Below are positions 28,401 to 35,805 of a DNA stretch of 64,000 nucleotides, one piece after another. The notes below the pieces were generated by a model that was given only the letters and a program-made list of their open reading frames with translations, made no database searches and had not been told where the DNA came from. Source of the DNA: Saprospiraceae bacterium (GTDB lineage: Bacteria; Bacteroidota; Bacteroidia; Chitinophagales; Saprospiraceae); contig JAHBTU010000002.1 in the NCBI GenBank assembly GCA_019638455.1, forward strand, positions 282,501-346,500, written 5' to 3'. How positions within the stretch are numbered: position 1 is the first letter of the stretch; every line of letters begins with the position of its first letter. The position numbers and the translations under genes are program-made.

Positions 28401-29726
28401 CCGACGTTTAAATGGGGCCGCACAGGAGGGCCTACGACCGTGCAAATCGCGAATTCGGACAAGCCGACGGCCAAAGCAATTTTCACGGCACGCGGCCTAT
28501 ACAATCTAAAACTTGAAGTCAGCAACGGGGCACTTGTCACAGAGATTCCATTCAACATCACCGTAAACCAAATGCCCGCCCTGAACGCGGTATCATTACC
28601 TGTTATCACACTGCCAACCAATCAATTAGCCGTCAATGGCAACTTGGCAGACAACGGCCTGGGCAACCCAGCTGACACCCTACAAATCCTTTGGGAGAAA
28701 ACCAGCGGTCCGGGTACCGTCACGTTTGCGGATGCAACCAAGTTGCAAACCACCGCGACGTTCAGCACGGGTGGCGTTTACTTCTTGCGCCTTACCGTGA
28801 AGAATCCCGACAACCCTCAACTTTCGACCAGCATGGAAGTGAAAGCCACGGTCAACCGCGCTCCGGTGGTGGATGCTGGTTTTGATATGGTGCTGCTTAA
28901 GCCCTTGAACCAACCGTTCATCGCAGTACAACTTGATGGCACGGTAAGCGATGATGGCTTGCCCGAAACACCGGGCGTGGTTGCGCTCAAATGGACAAAG
29001 GTCAGCGGCCCCGGCAACCTTACGTTTTTGCAAGACAACACCGATTTTGTGGAGGCGCGATTCAGCGCCAAAGGCAAATATGTGTTGCGATTGGAAGCCG
29101 ATGATAGTGTCGCTAAGTCCAATGACGACCTTACGGTAGTGGTCAATACCCTGCCCGTCATCTCCACAGGCCCCAATCAAAAAGTCACGGTGCAAAACAA
29201 CGATGGCATCACGCTCGCCCTCAACGGTCAAGTTTCTGATGAGGGTTACGGCGACAAGGCCCCTCAGAGCATTTTTAGTACGCTCTGGGAACAAGTCTCT
29301 GGCCCAACATCGGCACTCATCACCGATGCGAACAAGCCTGTCGCCTCCGTAAAATTGCTCAACCAAAAAGGTATCTATGTTTTCCGATTGACTGCCACAA
29401 ACGACTTCGGCACCTCTACCAGAACTGTGACCATCGTGGTCAATCAGCCGCCGAAAGTGACGGTGCAAGTCAATGATGTGGGGCAAAACCTGAAGCGCCA
29501 GCTCTTGGTCAATGTGACCGATAGCGGCCTCGGCGACCCTCAAAATGACAACTTGACCCTCCAGTGGACAAAAGTGAGCGGCCCCGCCGGGCAGGTGACG
29601 TTTGCGCCGAATGCCAGCACCTCTCCCACTACGGCCACCTTCCCCTCGTCGGGTACTTATCGGTTGTTGTTGAGCGTGGGCAATGGCTCGTTTACGTTGA
29701 GTAGGGAAGAAACCATCGTTGTATGA
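19464..29726 (+). CDS. Giant LamG/PKD-repeat protein with nested LamG domains (3,420 residues)
   Basis: From ATG 19464 the order is: a unique N-terminal part (1-297); LamG 1 (about 298-500); two coiled-coil stretches (about 614-672 and 761-801); a LamG domain in three pieces (about 1082-1146, 1366-1398, 1655-1760) with a complete LamG in each gap (1147-1365 and 1399-1654); a central domain of unknown type (about 1776-2420) with two glycine/serine-rich amphipathic stretches; PKD/Ig-like repeats 1-2; another LamG (about 2613-2836); PKD repeats 3-8 to the C-terminus. LamG domains bear the DEIRLWNRAR/DDVRIWKRAR motif and PKD repeats the W-x-SGP and F-x-x-x-G-x-Y-x-x-x-L motifs. LamG domains bind glycans or proteins. 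There is no signal peptide, no T9SS C-terminal domain and no membrane anchor, which is odd for such modules. The sense strand is strongly C-rich. Confidence 0.9.
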   Translation: MLNDTILSSLTKTYSDKQYRHTAMLRHKGNLIAFTMDDQRRIHYAVLDQSPENADSPLDVSLWPGGPTELAFPNEIAEVGFGIADQTLLPTYQRGSDTPVKPGVRIDSREKDLFRSTTACLTADAPFQVLTDGRYVYLFRQAIDADHPTQVFKKNKDGEPVLDKSGKPVPLVDATLLVDRFVLVGTTLEPRLEVRFQRSRSKTRPASRKDSLGPKDLDGNDFFEPTQELKFIGNLTGGRFTVMLLPTAVAEVERWQIFAQNRTTGRIDAFNVERSADGLFNTRGSQVFSPAKEGHAESALQLEKSSDHVALSKGATLGETFTFEGWIFPEQIQSTQPQVLMAGAKSGANAGGPSILVSAQTRIRVDFGGGQGDKYTSKSILTPNTWNHLAVTFDGAAFRFYIGGNLRDKIDLEENAEKPPAKPALFFGATQNSFKGTLDEIRLWNRARSARELQNDLNQRLTGLEPGLVGYWRFDEAAGDTVFDQTNNGADGTLNGGTWVTSDAPIGENAGVNRNTFQIVSRKPDDKLESREVASGLTALLYFQQANVPSGYGGEEKPLKQTARVMLAFATKGSSAGVQHYIASLDFGVSPSGKIAQAPDRIPLSMVNPDPTKSSVNEQLDAVKAAEGQVRVLADSVKKLEKKRDTRKNELDDLQAQLDGAKVKIHALNASNTAIVLEKNIGSVTYNELNNLGINDRVTKLELPGPLQITVFMHDVNAGASKTFSEEGTVNLADFDIAGQPAGTKWSNHVSGLTIAANPAFSEKISKTQQRLSQAQNDLTAQQVLLTDAQADLASLQSVLRTGAEVEMPAVHLDASGLSIAGGLLGFAWTESTPLLFDSATGSLALYFRGADDQFFATYYTTFTEKAKYPLVDKSGNQAVICVARSTDLGMDKIAVEISNGPDNDNCTLKITGLEIEETWTKMPRDPERFARVLNGEAGHYENGKLVGYREFVGSGILEGDQLTLEAPGIRRALKKGAALMLGTTRLLVKEVVAKNATTIPVSSQVLIFPTQPLPIYFMEYDYAADASTTKVPGDLFGGSLLLRAVSLANLQGLPNLDSNVANQRVTSGTTLKSKWTAAAPGSALLFNGTDTFARLEGTSKLKQFDLDDDVTLEAWVRPLKVEDKSRIIQHKSNDSNYTLGLQKKDLNSAFKFDGTDDYVTIPKNAALNFAGAITIEAWVKLEASDGSRNIVAHGYPHDNNPELFLRIEDGQYQAGIWSGGNHLAAMPIPEADKQGKDWVHLAGVYDAVSKKWFLYRNGVLGKSTNSNTGALAVEADWGIGANPNPAANVTDRRLWKGEIDDVRIWKRARTQAEILADMNRRLAGNETDLTGYWHFENKQARDYSRNFNDGVLHGEPEQAVSPLPAYAVFAGVNGKFVQSKEVFPAGNWAHFAAVFQQNYGLKFNGIGSYLDCGKDESLNIGTDLTIEAFLRPTSFFRGSGIVARDTNTTSNQRTPYSLAFNVQGKLVFSFQDRNGNLQTFTSTASAQLNQSTRVAVTRKRESQTYKISDNETKTLGWYTIELHIGNTSESFIYAFDEPTRLAVAELKKSAPNANIIRAGSDRVPDIGRNNANTLIGRNAAGSFAGIISEVRIWNVARDAANLGQEIGGGEEGLVSWWRFEEREGTRANDSNGQNHASLNGSLEWVKDPDPQSSVLTFHFNDRGTLSTENLTGLAAANNQFALGALANAVPTERFNGELEEVRIWKTPRTREQIEDNLFRRLNGELEDLIAYYTFDAETDTKLSDNALRGNHLKIEGSPNYILSSAPVGDDAPVVRSALAGVRTPFSGFIHATPAVHEYADMQMDSRGELIGVFKRSYGFIQNGNLNLLTGYKVGDLAVEWIGQVQFAPQLIGFIEGAPPVPSENLTHPSVEAIGDLGDYNEASTVEFAQAEEMTYTYSASKEQGFGLEVEAALKFGIKSVSSAGGGLGVIAITSMEEANILIGLKAQFEAMWSWSSEASVGTTRTTGKTTSLELRGRYTSPQESEQEPYGWRRFIPENTGLALVQSETADVFALRLKHNNALISFTMRPNPDIPKDWNIIHFPINPRYVKQGVLDGKIGPTPDVDYPNALSYSNDVSYFKPVEAYALKNKIQKDERELETYYSQFNAANKGRKAYFPSESAFELTEYAELKKKMRRNLVNTYVWTADGGLFAETQQTMEVQTETSGGSYEFTGKGGIDLGINFAVAKAAASFELSALFVGQHKLNISKSRESSSSFALNVGLDNVERDLYVRDEDKIVLLDKSDPKRPRPVKHPYKVDAYRFMSFYLEPTSDHFDLFFNKIVDPIWLEQSDDPAAQALREARQEGKKPPCWRIMHRVTYVSRVLPPLDNTVPPSLEKALQTLDIESNYELIKQLEPYVSNRLGSFPEFADAVRDTIREYLPELQPHTQEVIQYMSLYFGITGNQMPEGEQFGETTLTELAPNQPPLVNAGLDQIIGLDGTSVVADLEAAVIDDRLEKAEAIFATWEKTSGPEGVTFANKHTATTKATFTKRGRYELKLTANDGMLEAEDALTIIINERPVVSAGANIETNALEVQLVGQILDTGLGDPEAGVLTAQWLKSGGLGNVVFEQKDALQTKVTFDKPGNYLLQLLVSNGTFDANAEVMVSVAARVNRDIQALYTFEENTGQTVKDASGTGEPLDVQIIDLQKISWLNGALKIKNPTLLLASGPIGRLHDALKIANEITLEAWLKPSSVNVQGLARIVTFSSGPGARNFTLAQSGNQYHLHLRTSTTNDNASNKALAGGVVENRLTHLVCTRDASGLTRMFVNSTEVANRIVSGNFSNWKNDFQLALANEIGSDADDRAWLGELHLVAIYSRALTLGEIEQNFKFGANANLPPVVSAGANAMVNWSDFDWSKTSTQKKIIALNGRVTHDRPTPAGTVQWKQIGGPTSGTIIQDENTAQTTVQVTQKGRYVFRLTAQDGELLSSNETIVIVNVPPNVEIKSGTQKIALVGANTQADLIAELKDSGLGDMGNMNVPTFKWGRTGGPTTVQIANSDKPTAKAIFTARGLYNLKLEVSNGALVTEIPFNITVNQMPALNAVSLPVITLPTNQLAVNGNLADNGLGNPADTLQILWEKTSGPGTVTFADATKLQTTATFSTGGVYFLRLTVKNPDNPQLSTSMEVKATVNRAPVVDAGFDMVLLKPLNQPFIAVQLDGTVSDDGLPETPGVVALKWTKVSGPGNLTFLQDNTDFVEARFSAKGKYVLRLEADDSVAKSNDDLTVVVNTLPVISTGPNQKVTVQNNDGITLALNGQVSDEGYGDKAPQSIFSTLWEQVSGPTSALITDANKPVASVKLLNQKGIYVFRLTATNDFGTSTRTVTIVVNQPPKVTVQVNDVGQNLKRQLLVNVTDSGLGDPQNDNLTLQWTKVSGPAGQVTFAPNASTSPTTATFPSSGTYRLLLSVGNGSFTLSREETIVV

Positions 29727-29775
29727 CACGGTAAGCCATGCGTTTACTCTTGCAAGCCGTAATTTTGCCCGGTCT

Positions 29776-31377
29776 ATGAAACACACACTTTTTTTTATTT
29801 TTTTACTGGGCTTTCAATCGCTGGCGGCGCAGGATTTTAAGTTGGAAAAATTACCCGATTTCATCAATTCGATTTATGATGAAATTACGCCTGTGCCTAG
29901 CCGAGACGGCAAAACGCTGTATTTCACCAGAGTGGGTTATCCTGAATTTGATCAAACGCTTTATATAGATGGGATAGAACAATCAAAGAGGCTTGGCCCG
30001 GAGCAGTATTTGAATAAGTTGGCAGCCATATATTCTGAAATGGCTGGGGCAGGAGTCTATAACCCTGTCCGCTCCCCATACAATCAGGATATATGGGCCG
30101 TACAAGTCGAAGCATCCGAATTTGGCGCATTGACACATCCGGGCCATCCGCTGAATAATGCTTTGCCCAACAGCATAGTTACCATCACTCCGGACCCCAA
30201 CGCATTCTATGTCATCAACCAATTTGATGTGTCGGGCAATATGCAGCGGGGCTTCTCAATCGTTCGCCGACTGACGGACAGCACATGGAGTTTTCCGGCA
30301 CCCGTGGAAATCAAAGACTATTACACCATCACCTCCGATGTAGGCCTCACCATGAGTTTTGATGGGAAAGTGTTGATATTGTCGGCTACTAGATTTGACT
30401 CGAAGGATATGGACTTATATGTTTGTTTCCGGGAAGGCGACAACAAGTGGACCGCTCCGCAGCATCTGGGCAACGTGGTAAACTCACCCTTCCGCGAGAC
30501 ATCGCCATTTTTATCGGAAGACAACACCACCTTGTTTTTTTCTTCCAATCGCACTGGGAACAGCGATATCTATATCTGTCAGCGATTGGACGATACTTGG
30601 AAGAACTGGTCTGCTCCCTATAAAGCGGTGGAACCTATCAACTCTACTGCTGACGACGGCCAACCCTATTTCAACATGACTTCGGGCTATCTTTACTTCA
30701 CATCAAAACGTGATGGCAACAGTGATATTTACCGAGTGCAAATCGCTCCCCCGCAGCCGACTGAAATTGAAATAGTGGGCCGTGTCATTTTTCGCAAAAC
30801 AGGACAATTGATTCGTGGTGCGCAAGTGCGCTATGGCACCGAAGGAAACATGACCAGTATTGTCTTGGCTACGGATGGCACTTTCCGGCTGAAAGTACCC
30901 AAAGGAGTGTTGTTTGAATTGAAACCAGAAAAACCGGGATTTGTGGGCAACACCGAGCGCGTTTTGTTTCGCCGAGATTATTATTACTTTGACGAGCATT
31001 TTTTGGATTTACCAATGGACGCCTTAGAGGTGAATGCCAAAATCGAATTACAGCCCATCTTTTTTCAACAATCAAAACCAATCATTCTGGAGGAGTCGTA
31101 CTCAGAGCTTGAACGACTTGTGACCACCATGAATGAACTGTCTTCGTTGCACCTGCGCGTGGAAGGTCACACGGACAATGTAGGCAAGGCGGAGGAACTA
31201 TTGCGTCTTTCGGAGGAGCGGGCTGAGGCCATCAAATCTTTTTTGGTAAACAAAGGCATAGACAAAAAACGCATCGAGACAGTAGGGCATGGCCCAAAAT
31301 ACCCGCTCAACGACAACAGCACCGATGCGCTGCGTGCGCAAAACAGACGAGTGGAATTCGTGATAACGAAAATTTAG
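29776..31377 (+). CDS. OmpA-family outer-membrane protein with PD40 beta-propeller
   Basis: A 533-residue protein from ATG 29776, where the signal peptide MKHTLFFIFLLGFQSLAAQ begins; the open frame overlaps the end of the giant gene without support. PD40/WD40-like propeller blades follow (SRDGKTLYFTRV, EDNTTLFFSSNRTGNSDIY, TSGYLYFTSKRDGNSDIY), then a small carboxypeptidase-regulatory-like domain (VGRVIFRKTGQLIRGAQVRYG, about 332-377) and a C-terminal OmpA domain (about 452-532) with the peptidoglycan-binding signature VEGHTDNVGKAEELLRLSEE and NRRVEFVI. This architecture is shared by Bacteroidota envelope proteins such as the PorE type linked to T9SS. It lies 49 bp after the giant gene and 5 bp before thrC on the same strand. 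Confidence 0.9.
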   Translation: MKHTLFFIFLLGFQSLAAQDFKLEKLPDFINSIYDEITPVPSRDGKTLYFTRVGYPEFDQTLYIDGIEQSKRLGPEQYLNKLAAIYSEMAGAGVYNPVRSPYNQDIWAVQVEASEFGALTHPGHPLNNALPNSIVTITPDPNAFYVINQFDVSGNMQRGFSIVRRLTDSTWSFPAPVEIKDYYTITSDVGLTMSFDGKVLILSATRFDSKDMDLYVCFREGDNKWTAPQHLGNVVNSPFRETSPFLSEDNTTLFFSSNRTGNSDIYICQRLDDTWKNWSAPYKAVEPINSTADDGQPYFNMTSGYLYFTSKRDGNSDIYRVQIAPPQPTEIEIVGRVIFRKTGQLIRGAQVRYGTEGNMTSIVLATDGTFRLKVPKGVLFELKPEKPGFVGNTERVLFRRDYYYFDEHFLDLPMDALEVNAKIELQPIFFQQSKPIILEESYSELERLVTTMNELSSLHLRVEGHTDNVGKAEELLRLSEERAEAIKSFLVNKGIDKKRIETVGHGPKYPLNDNSTDALRAQNRRVEFVITKI

Positions 31378-31382
31378 ACCCA

Positions 31383-32681
31383 ATGCAACTATATAGCACC
31401 AACAACCCTAATTTGCGTGTTTCCCTCCGAGAGGCGGTGATGGCAGGAATGCCTGAAGACAAGGGGCTTTTCATGCCTGTTGATATTCCAAGATTGCCAG
31501 AACAATTTTTTCAGAATTTGGCATCACGTTCATTTCAGGAAATTTCCATTGAAGTCGCCCAACATCTTTTGCAAGGCGCTATACCCGCCCGTGATTTAGA
31601 TGCCATTGTGGAAAGAGCCATTGACTTTCGTGCCCCGCTTGTTCGACTTGACGACAGTATTTACATACTTGAACTGTTTCACGGTCCGTCTTTGGCTTTT
31701 AAAGATTTTGGAGCAAGATTCATGGCCAAAATGATGGCCTATTTCAATCGGAATGAAAGCAAGGAATTGCTCATATTGGTCGCTACTTCCGGCGACACAG
31801 GTGGTGCCGTTGCCGCCGGCTTCTTCAAAACGCCTGGTATTAGAGTAGTCATTCTTTATCCATCCGGGAAAGTTAGCCCTTTGCAAGAAAAGCAATTGAC
31901 CACGTTGGGACACAACATCACAGCCATAGAGGTGGATGGAACTTTCGACGATTGCCAAAGTTTGGTGAAACAAGCTTTTTTGGACAGGGACCTGACAAGC
32001 AGCCTCCGGCTGAGCTCAGCAAACAGCATCAATATCGCACGTCTGATACCACAGACTTTCTACTACTTTGAAGCATATAAGCAAGCGATGCCATCAAAAG
32101 GCCCCATCGTATTTTCCGTGCCGTCGGGCAATTTTGGCAATCTCACTGCTGGCCTGCTCGCAAAAAAAATGGGCCTTCCCATCGCCCGTTTTATCGCAGC
32201 TACCAACGCTAATGACGTGGTACCTGCATATATAGAAACGGGGGTGTATGCTCCTCGCGCATCCACTCGCACCTTGAGCAATGCTATGGATGTAGGCGCT
32301 CCATCCAATTTTGCCCGGATGTTAGATTTGTATTGTTCCACGTGGAACATGATAAGGGCAGATGTCGTCGGATTCTCTTTTTCAGACGAAGAAACCCAAG
32401 AGGCCATGCGCGATATTGACAAGACATATAACTATGTGATAGACCCTCACGGAGCGGTTGGCTATCTCGCCCTACGCAAATATCAACAAGAGAATCCTTG
32501 CACGGGCATCGTTTTGGAGACGGCTCATCCCGGCAAATTTGTGGAAGATGTGACGCGCATCTTGGGGCATCCCATAGAAATTCCATCAAGCCTTGCTGAA
32601 CTGGGCGACAAAGAAAAAAGGGCAGTCAGCATAAAAGCAAACTACCCTTTATTTAAGTCATGGCTTTTACAAAACGCCTGA
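31383..32681 (+). CDS. thrC: Threonine synthase
   Basis: A 432-residue PLP enzyme that converts O-phosphohomoserine to threonine in the cytoplasm. The N-terminus MQLYSTNNPNLRVSLREAVMAGM fits the long ThrC class. The PLP lysine is Lys107 in HGPSLAFKDFGARFM, followed by VATSGDTGGAVAAGFF and the phosphate-binding SGNFGNLTAGLLAKKMG. The gene begins 5 bp after the OmpA-family gene, so it is probably on the same transcript although the functions are unrelated. The coding sequence contains a perfect parS site (32334-32349, codons for CSTWNM) and a second one begins immediately after its stop codon. Confidence 0.97.
   Translation: MQLYSTNNPNLRVSLREAVMAGMPEDKGLFMPVDIPRLPEQFFQNLASRSFQEISIEVAQHLLQGAIPARDLDAIVERAIDFRAPLVRLDDSIYILELFHGPSLAFKDFGARFMAKMMAYFNRNESKELLILVATSGDTGGAVAAGFFKTPGIRVVILYPSGKVSPLQEKQLTTLGHNITAIEVDGTFDDCQSLVKQAFLDRDLTSSLRLSSANSINIARLIPQTFYYFEAYKQAMPSKGPIVFSVPSGNFGNLTAGLLAKKMGLPIARFIAATNANDVVPAYIETGVYAPRASTRTLSNAMDVGAPSNFARMLDLYCSTWNMIRADVVGFSFSDEETQEAMRDIDKTYNYVIDPHGAVGYLALRKYQQENPCTGIVLETAHPGKFVEDVTRILGHPIEIPSSLAELGDKEKRAVSIKANYPLFKSWLLQNA
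32334..32349. other. parS site 1 (ParB-binding centromere) inside thrC
   Basis: TGTTCCACGTGGAACA is a perfect 16-bp palindrome and fits the known ParB-binding consensus TGTTnCACGTGnAACA. It lies within the thrC reading frame. A second identical copy follows 348 bp downstream. Two identical perfect copies so close together are very unlikely by chance. Confidence 0.9.
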
Positions 32682-32697
32682 TGTTCCACGTGGAACA
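32682..32697. other. parS site 2 directly after thrC
   Basis: The same 16-bp palindrome TGTTCCACGTGGAACA, starting on the first base after the thrC stop codon and ending 2 bp before the stop of the convergent amidohydrolase gene. It fills the intergenic space almost exactly. Confidence 0.92.
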
Positions 32698-32699
32698 TT

Positions 32700-35600
32700 T
32701 CAGCCTTCGTCCTCAACAGACTCGCAATCGTAATAGTGCTTGGGAGGGGATGGGCGTTCGCGCCCTTCGTTGGGCTTAGCTGTTGTTTGAATTTTCTGGA
32801 TAATACGCGCTCGTTCTTGTCGAACCTGCTGCTGCATTTCAGCATCCTGAGTGCGGTCGAAATAGAGAATGCCATCCACCCAAGTTTTTTCGGCTTGAGC
32901 ATAGACAGAGAGAGGGTGTCCATTCCATAGTACGAGGTCAGCATCTTTGCCTACTTTTATGCTGCCCACGCGAGCATCTACCCGAAGGAGCTTGGCTGGG
33001 TTGAGTGTCACCATTTTCCAAGCCTCCTCTTCTTTCATGTCTCCATACAAGATTGACTTTGCGGCCTCTTGATTGAGTCGGCGAGCCATTTCGGCATCAT
33101 CGGAATTGATTGCGACGACCACCCCCCTGTCTGCCATGATTTTGGCATTGTATGGAATCGCCTCATACACTTCATACTTGTAGGCCCACCAGTCACTAAA
33201 AGAAGAGCCGCCTGCCCCATGTTTAGCCATCTTGTCAGCCACTTTATAGCCTTCGAGAATGTGGGTAAAGGTGTTCAATTTAAAGCCAAATTTTTCAGCC
33301 ACGCGCATCATCATCGTAATCTCGGATTGAACATAAGAGTGGCAAGTGATGAAACGCTTAGACTCCAAAATCTCTTGAAGGGCATCCAATTCGAGGTCGC
33401 GGCGATATGGCTTGCCTGTTTTTTTCAGGTTCGCATACTCTTGTGCTCGCGTGAAATAGTCAATGTATGTTTGTTCCACCCCCATCCGTGTCTGCGGATA
33501 GCGGGTTCGATTGTTGTCGCCCCAATTGCTCTGTTTCACATTTTCACCAAGAGCGAACTTGATAAAGCCCAGCCAGTTCTGAAACTTCAAATCTTCTGGA
33601 GCGCTCCCCCAACGCATTTTTATCAATTGGGTTTGCCCGCCAATGGGATTTGCCGAGCCATGCAAGATATGGCTGGTCGTGACACCGCCAGCAAGCTGGC
33701 GATAAATGTCAATATCTTCCGAATCTATAACATCGCCGATGCGAACTTCGGCACTACTTTCTTGTGTGCCTTCATTGACAGAGCGGCTGACGGCTATGTG
33801 TGAATGTTCATCAATGATGCCCGCAGTGAGGTGTTTCCCCGTCCCATCCACCAATTTGGCATTGTCTTGCACAGGCAATTGACGACCAATTTTCTGAATT
33901 TTTCCATTGGAAATCAGAACATCAACATCCTCGACAATACCCTCTTGTTCGTTCGTCCAGACAGTGGCGTTTTGAATTAGCACGGTCTCGGCCTTGGGTT
34001 TTTCTTTCCAACCAAAAGCAGTGAAAGGATAAACCATGTCTCCCACAACGGGAGGTGTCACTGGATTTTGTTTCGTTGGTTGGTCTGGTGTTGCGGGACT
34101 GACAAACTCCGTCCGCCAATCCGTCCAAGTTCCGTTGGGTAGCGTGCCTCTTCCGAACCATTCTTTTTGTTGGGCCGTACCAGACAATGAAACGAACCCT
34201 TTATTGATAGTGTCTGGCTGAAAAGAAAGTGACACTAATCCCGCCGCCGTAATGCTGAGATTGGCCTTTGTTTTTGTGCTGTCGGCTTTTATGATTTGAG
34301 CATCTGGTGCTTCGGGCTTGCCTTTGACGACTAAACTATATTGCTCTCTTCCAATGGTAAGCTGGTAGGTGCCGAGACGACTGGGGTATGTCGTGAAATA
34401 GTTGGGCGGGGTCACTTCCAATGGTTTTCCCATTACCCAATTCTGAAGAATTTTGGTTTCTTTCTGAAATATATCTCCATTAGCAATGATGAAATTGGCC
34501 AACTTTCCAGGCTCCAAACTTCCTATCGCCCCACCTCGACTGTTGTCGGTAGGCAATGCGTACGCACCGATGAATTGGGCAGGGTGATAGGTCAATGCCT
34601 GCAATGCTGTTTGCTCTGAAAGTCCATGTTCAATCGCCTTGCGAAGATTTTCCCAAAACTTGCTTTTATCTTTCAGTCCCGATGCGGTGAGCGCAAATGG
34701 CACACCTGCAGATTCCAGTCGTGCTGGGTTAGATGGGGCTAACTCCCAGTTTTTCAAATCTTTAAGTGAAACGTTCATGACATCGTAAGGGTCTTTCACG
34801 TCGTAACTTTCAGGGAAAGACAAGGACACTACAAGCGGCAATCCGCTGCTTTTCACCGCATCAAGTCTTTGGTATTCATCGCCCGCCGTTTTTACGATGT
34901 ATTTGATGTTGAACTCTTTGCCTAATTGCGCAATGCGCAGCACATCCAATTTGTCGCTTGCCTCAAAAATTTGGGGTAAATTTTGAACCACATTCCAGGC
35001 CTCAAGCGAGAGGTTGCGCTCTTCTCTGCTGCCCTGTGTTTTATACCATTGTCCATCCAAATATGTTTGGCGGACAAGGGCAATGCACCCCATCAACGAC
35101 GAGGGATAATTCTGTGTGCTTGTCCCTTTGCGAAAGGAAAGAAAATGGCCTGCCCTTGCTGTAATAATCGCCTCATGTTCCCGACTGCCTATGGCTAAGG
35201 CGACCAATGCGCCCGTGCCGCGAGAGATGCCGTCCGCTTTATGAGTGACCACAGCACCAAATCCGAGTTTCCGCCACTCCTCGGCGGCTTTTGCATCCAT
35301 CGAAAAGATATCGGCAGCGTTGTATTCCGTGCGGAGCGCTTCATTCCATGAATACGCGCCTTTTTTGTTTGAAAGCGGCTGTGGAGCACGCTGTCCCGGA
35401 CCACCAGAACCACCTGCGGTGTTAGGGGTGGGCGGCAATCCAAAATCGGTGGCGTACAAGTCAACAAAAGCCGGATAAATAGTCTTGCCCGCGCAATCGG
35501 TGACGACCGCACCGTTGGGGATGGTCACTTTAAGCCCACAATTTTCCACTTTACCATCGCGGATAAGCAGCGTTGCGCCTTCTATACGGGTTTTGTAGTC

Positions 35601-35744
35601 CACATATATTGTGGCGTTGGTGAAAGCAAAAAGGCCTGACCTTTCGTCCGAAGGAGCAGGTTTTGGAAATGTGACTTGGGCAAAAGTGGCAGAGGTGGGC
35701 AACAAAACGAAGGCAAGCAAAAGTTGCCGAATCAAACTATGCAT
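32700..35744 (-). CDS. Secreted tandem amidohydrolase-family protein
   Basis: A 1,014-residue protein with signal peptide MHSLIRQLLLAFVLLPTSATFAQ. Two amidohydrolase-like halves are joined. The N-terminal half keeps the fold (TIYPAFVDLYATDFG) but where metal-dependent members have HxH it reads LYATD, so it looks catalytically dead. The C-terminal half has HSH (about residue 646, IIDEHSHIAV), a histidine at FITCHSYVQ, THILEGYKV and the final aspartate in INSDDAEMA, then the composite-domain motif VGSIKVGKDADLVLWNGHP. Bacteroidota often carry such imidazolonepropionase/prolidase-like pairs; the substrate is unknown. It is convergent with thrC and followed upstream by ftsK on the same strand. 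Confidence 0.88.
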   Translation of the reverse strand: MHSLIRQLLLAFVLLPTSATFAQVTFPKPAPSDERSGLFAFTNATIYVDYKTRIEGATLLIRDGKVENCGLKVTIPNGAVVTDCAGKTIYPAFVDLYATDFGLPPTPNTAGGSGGPGQRAPQPLSNKKGAYSWNEALRTEYNAADIFSMDAKAAEEWRKLGFGAVVTHKADGISRGTGALVALAIGSREHEAIITARAGHFLSFRKGTSTQNYPSSLMGCIALVRQTYLDGQWYKTQGSREERNLSLEAWNVVQNLPQIFEASDKLDVLRIAQLGKEFNIKYIVKTAGDEYQRLDAVKSSGLPLVVSLSFPESYDVKDPYDVMNVSLKDLKNWELAPSNPARLESAGVPFALTASGLKDKSKFWENLRKAIEHGLSEQTALQALTYHPAQFIGAYALPTDNSRGGAIGSLEPGKLANFIIANGDIFQKETKILQNWVMGKPLEVTPPNYFTTYPSRLGTYQLTIGREQYSLVVKGKPEAPDAQIIKADSTKTKANLSITAAGLVSLSFQPDTINKGFVSLSGTAQQKEWFGRGTLPNGTWTDWRTEFVSPATPDQPTKQNPVTPPVVGDMVYPFTAFGWKEKPKAETVLIQNATVWTNEQEGIVEDVDVLISNGKIQKIGRQLPVQDNAKLVDGTGKHLTAGIIDEHSHIAVSRSVNEGTQESSAEVRIGDVIDSEDIDIYRQLAGGVTTSHILHGSANPIGGQTQLIKMRWGSAPEDLKFQNWLGFIKFALGENVKQSNWGDNNRTRYPQTRMGVEQTYIDYFTRAQEYANLKKTGKPYRRDLELDALQEILESKRFITCHSYVQSEITMMMRVAEKFGFKLNTFTHILEGYKVADKMAKHGAGGSSFSDWWAYKYEVYEAIPYNAKIMADRGVVVAINSDDAEMARRLNQEAAKSILYGDMKEEEAWKMVTLNPAKLLRVDARVGSIKVGKDADLVLWNGHPLSVYAQAEKTWVDGILYFDRTQDAEMQQQVRQERARIIQKIQTTAKPNEGRERPSPPKHYYDCESVEDEG

Positions 35745-35805
35745 GATGTGGAGGATTTTTATGGGGTGAAAATAGGCAGTAGTCCCTAAAAAATCCTCAA
35801 AACAT

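Noticed and set aside
28680..29786. 368-codon open frame on the minus strand opposite the PKD repeats
   Set aside because: It is a shadow of the repetitive, C-rich giant gene: no family resemblance, low-complexity composition and complete overlap with a well-supported coding sequence.
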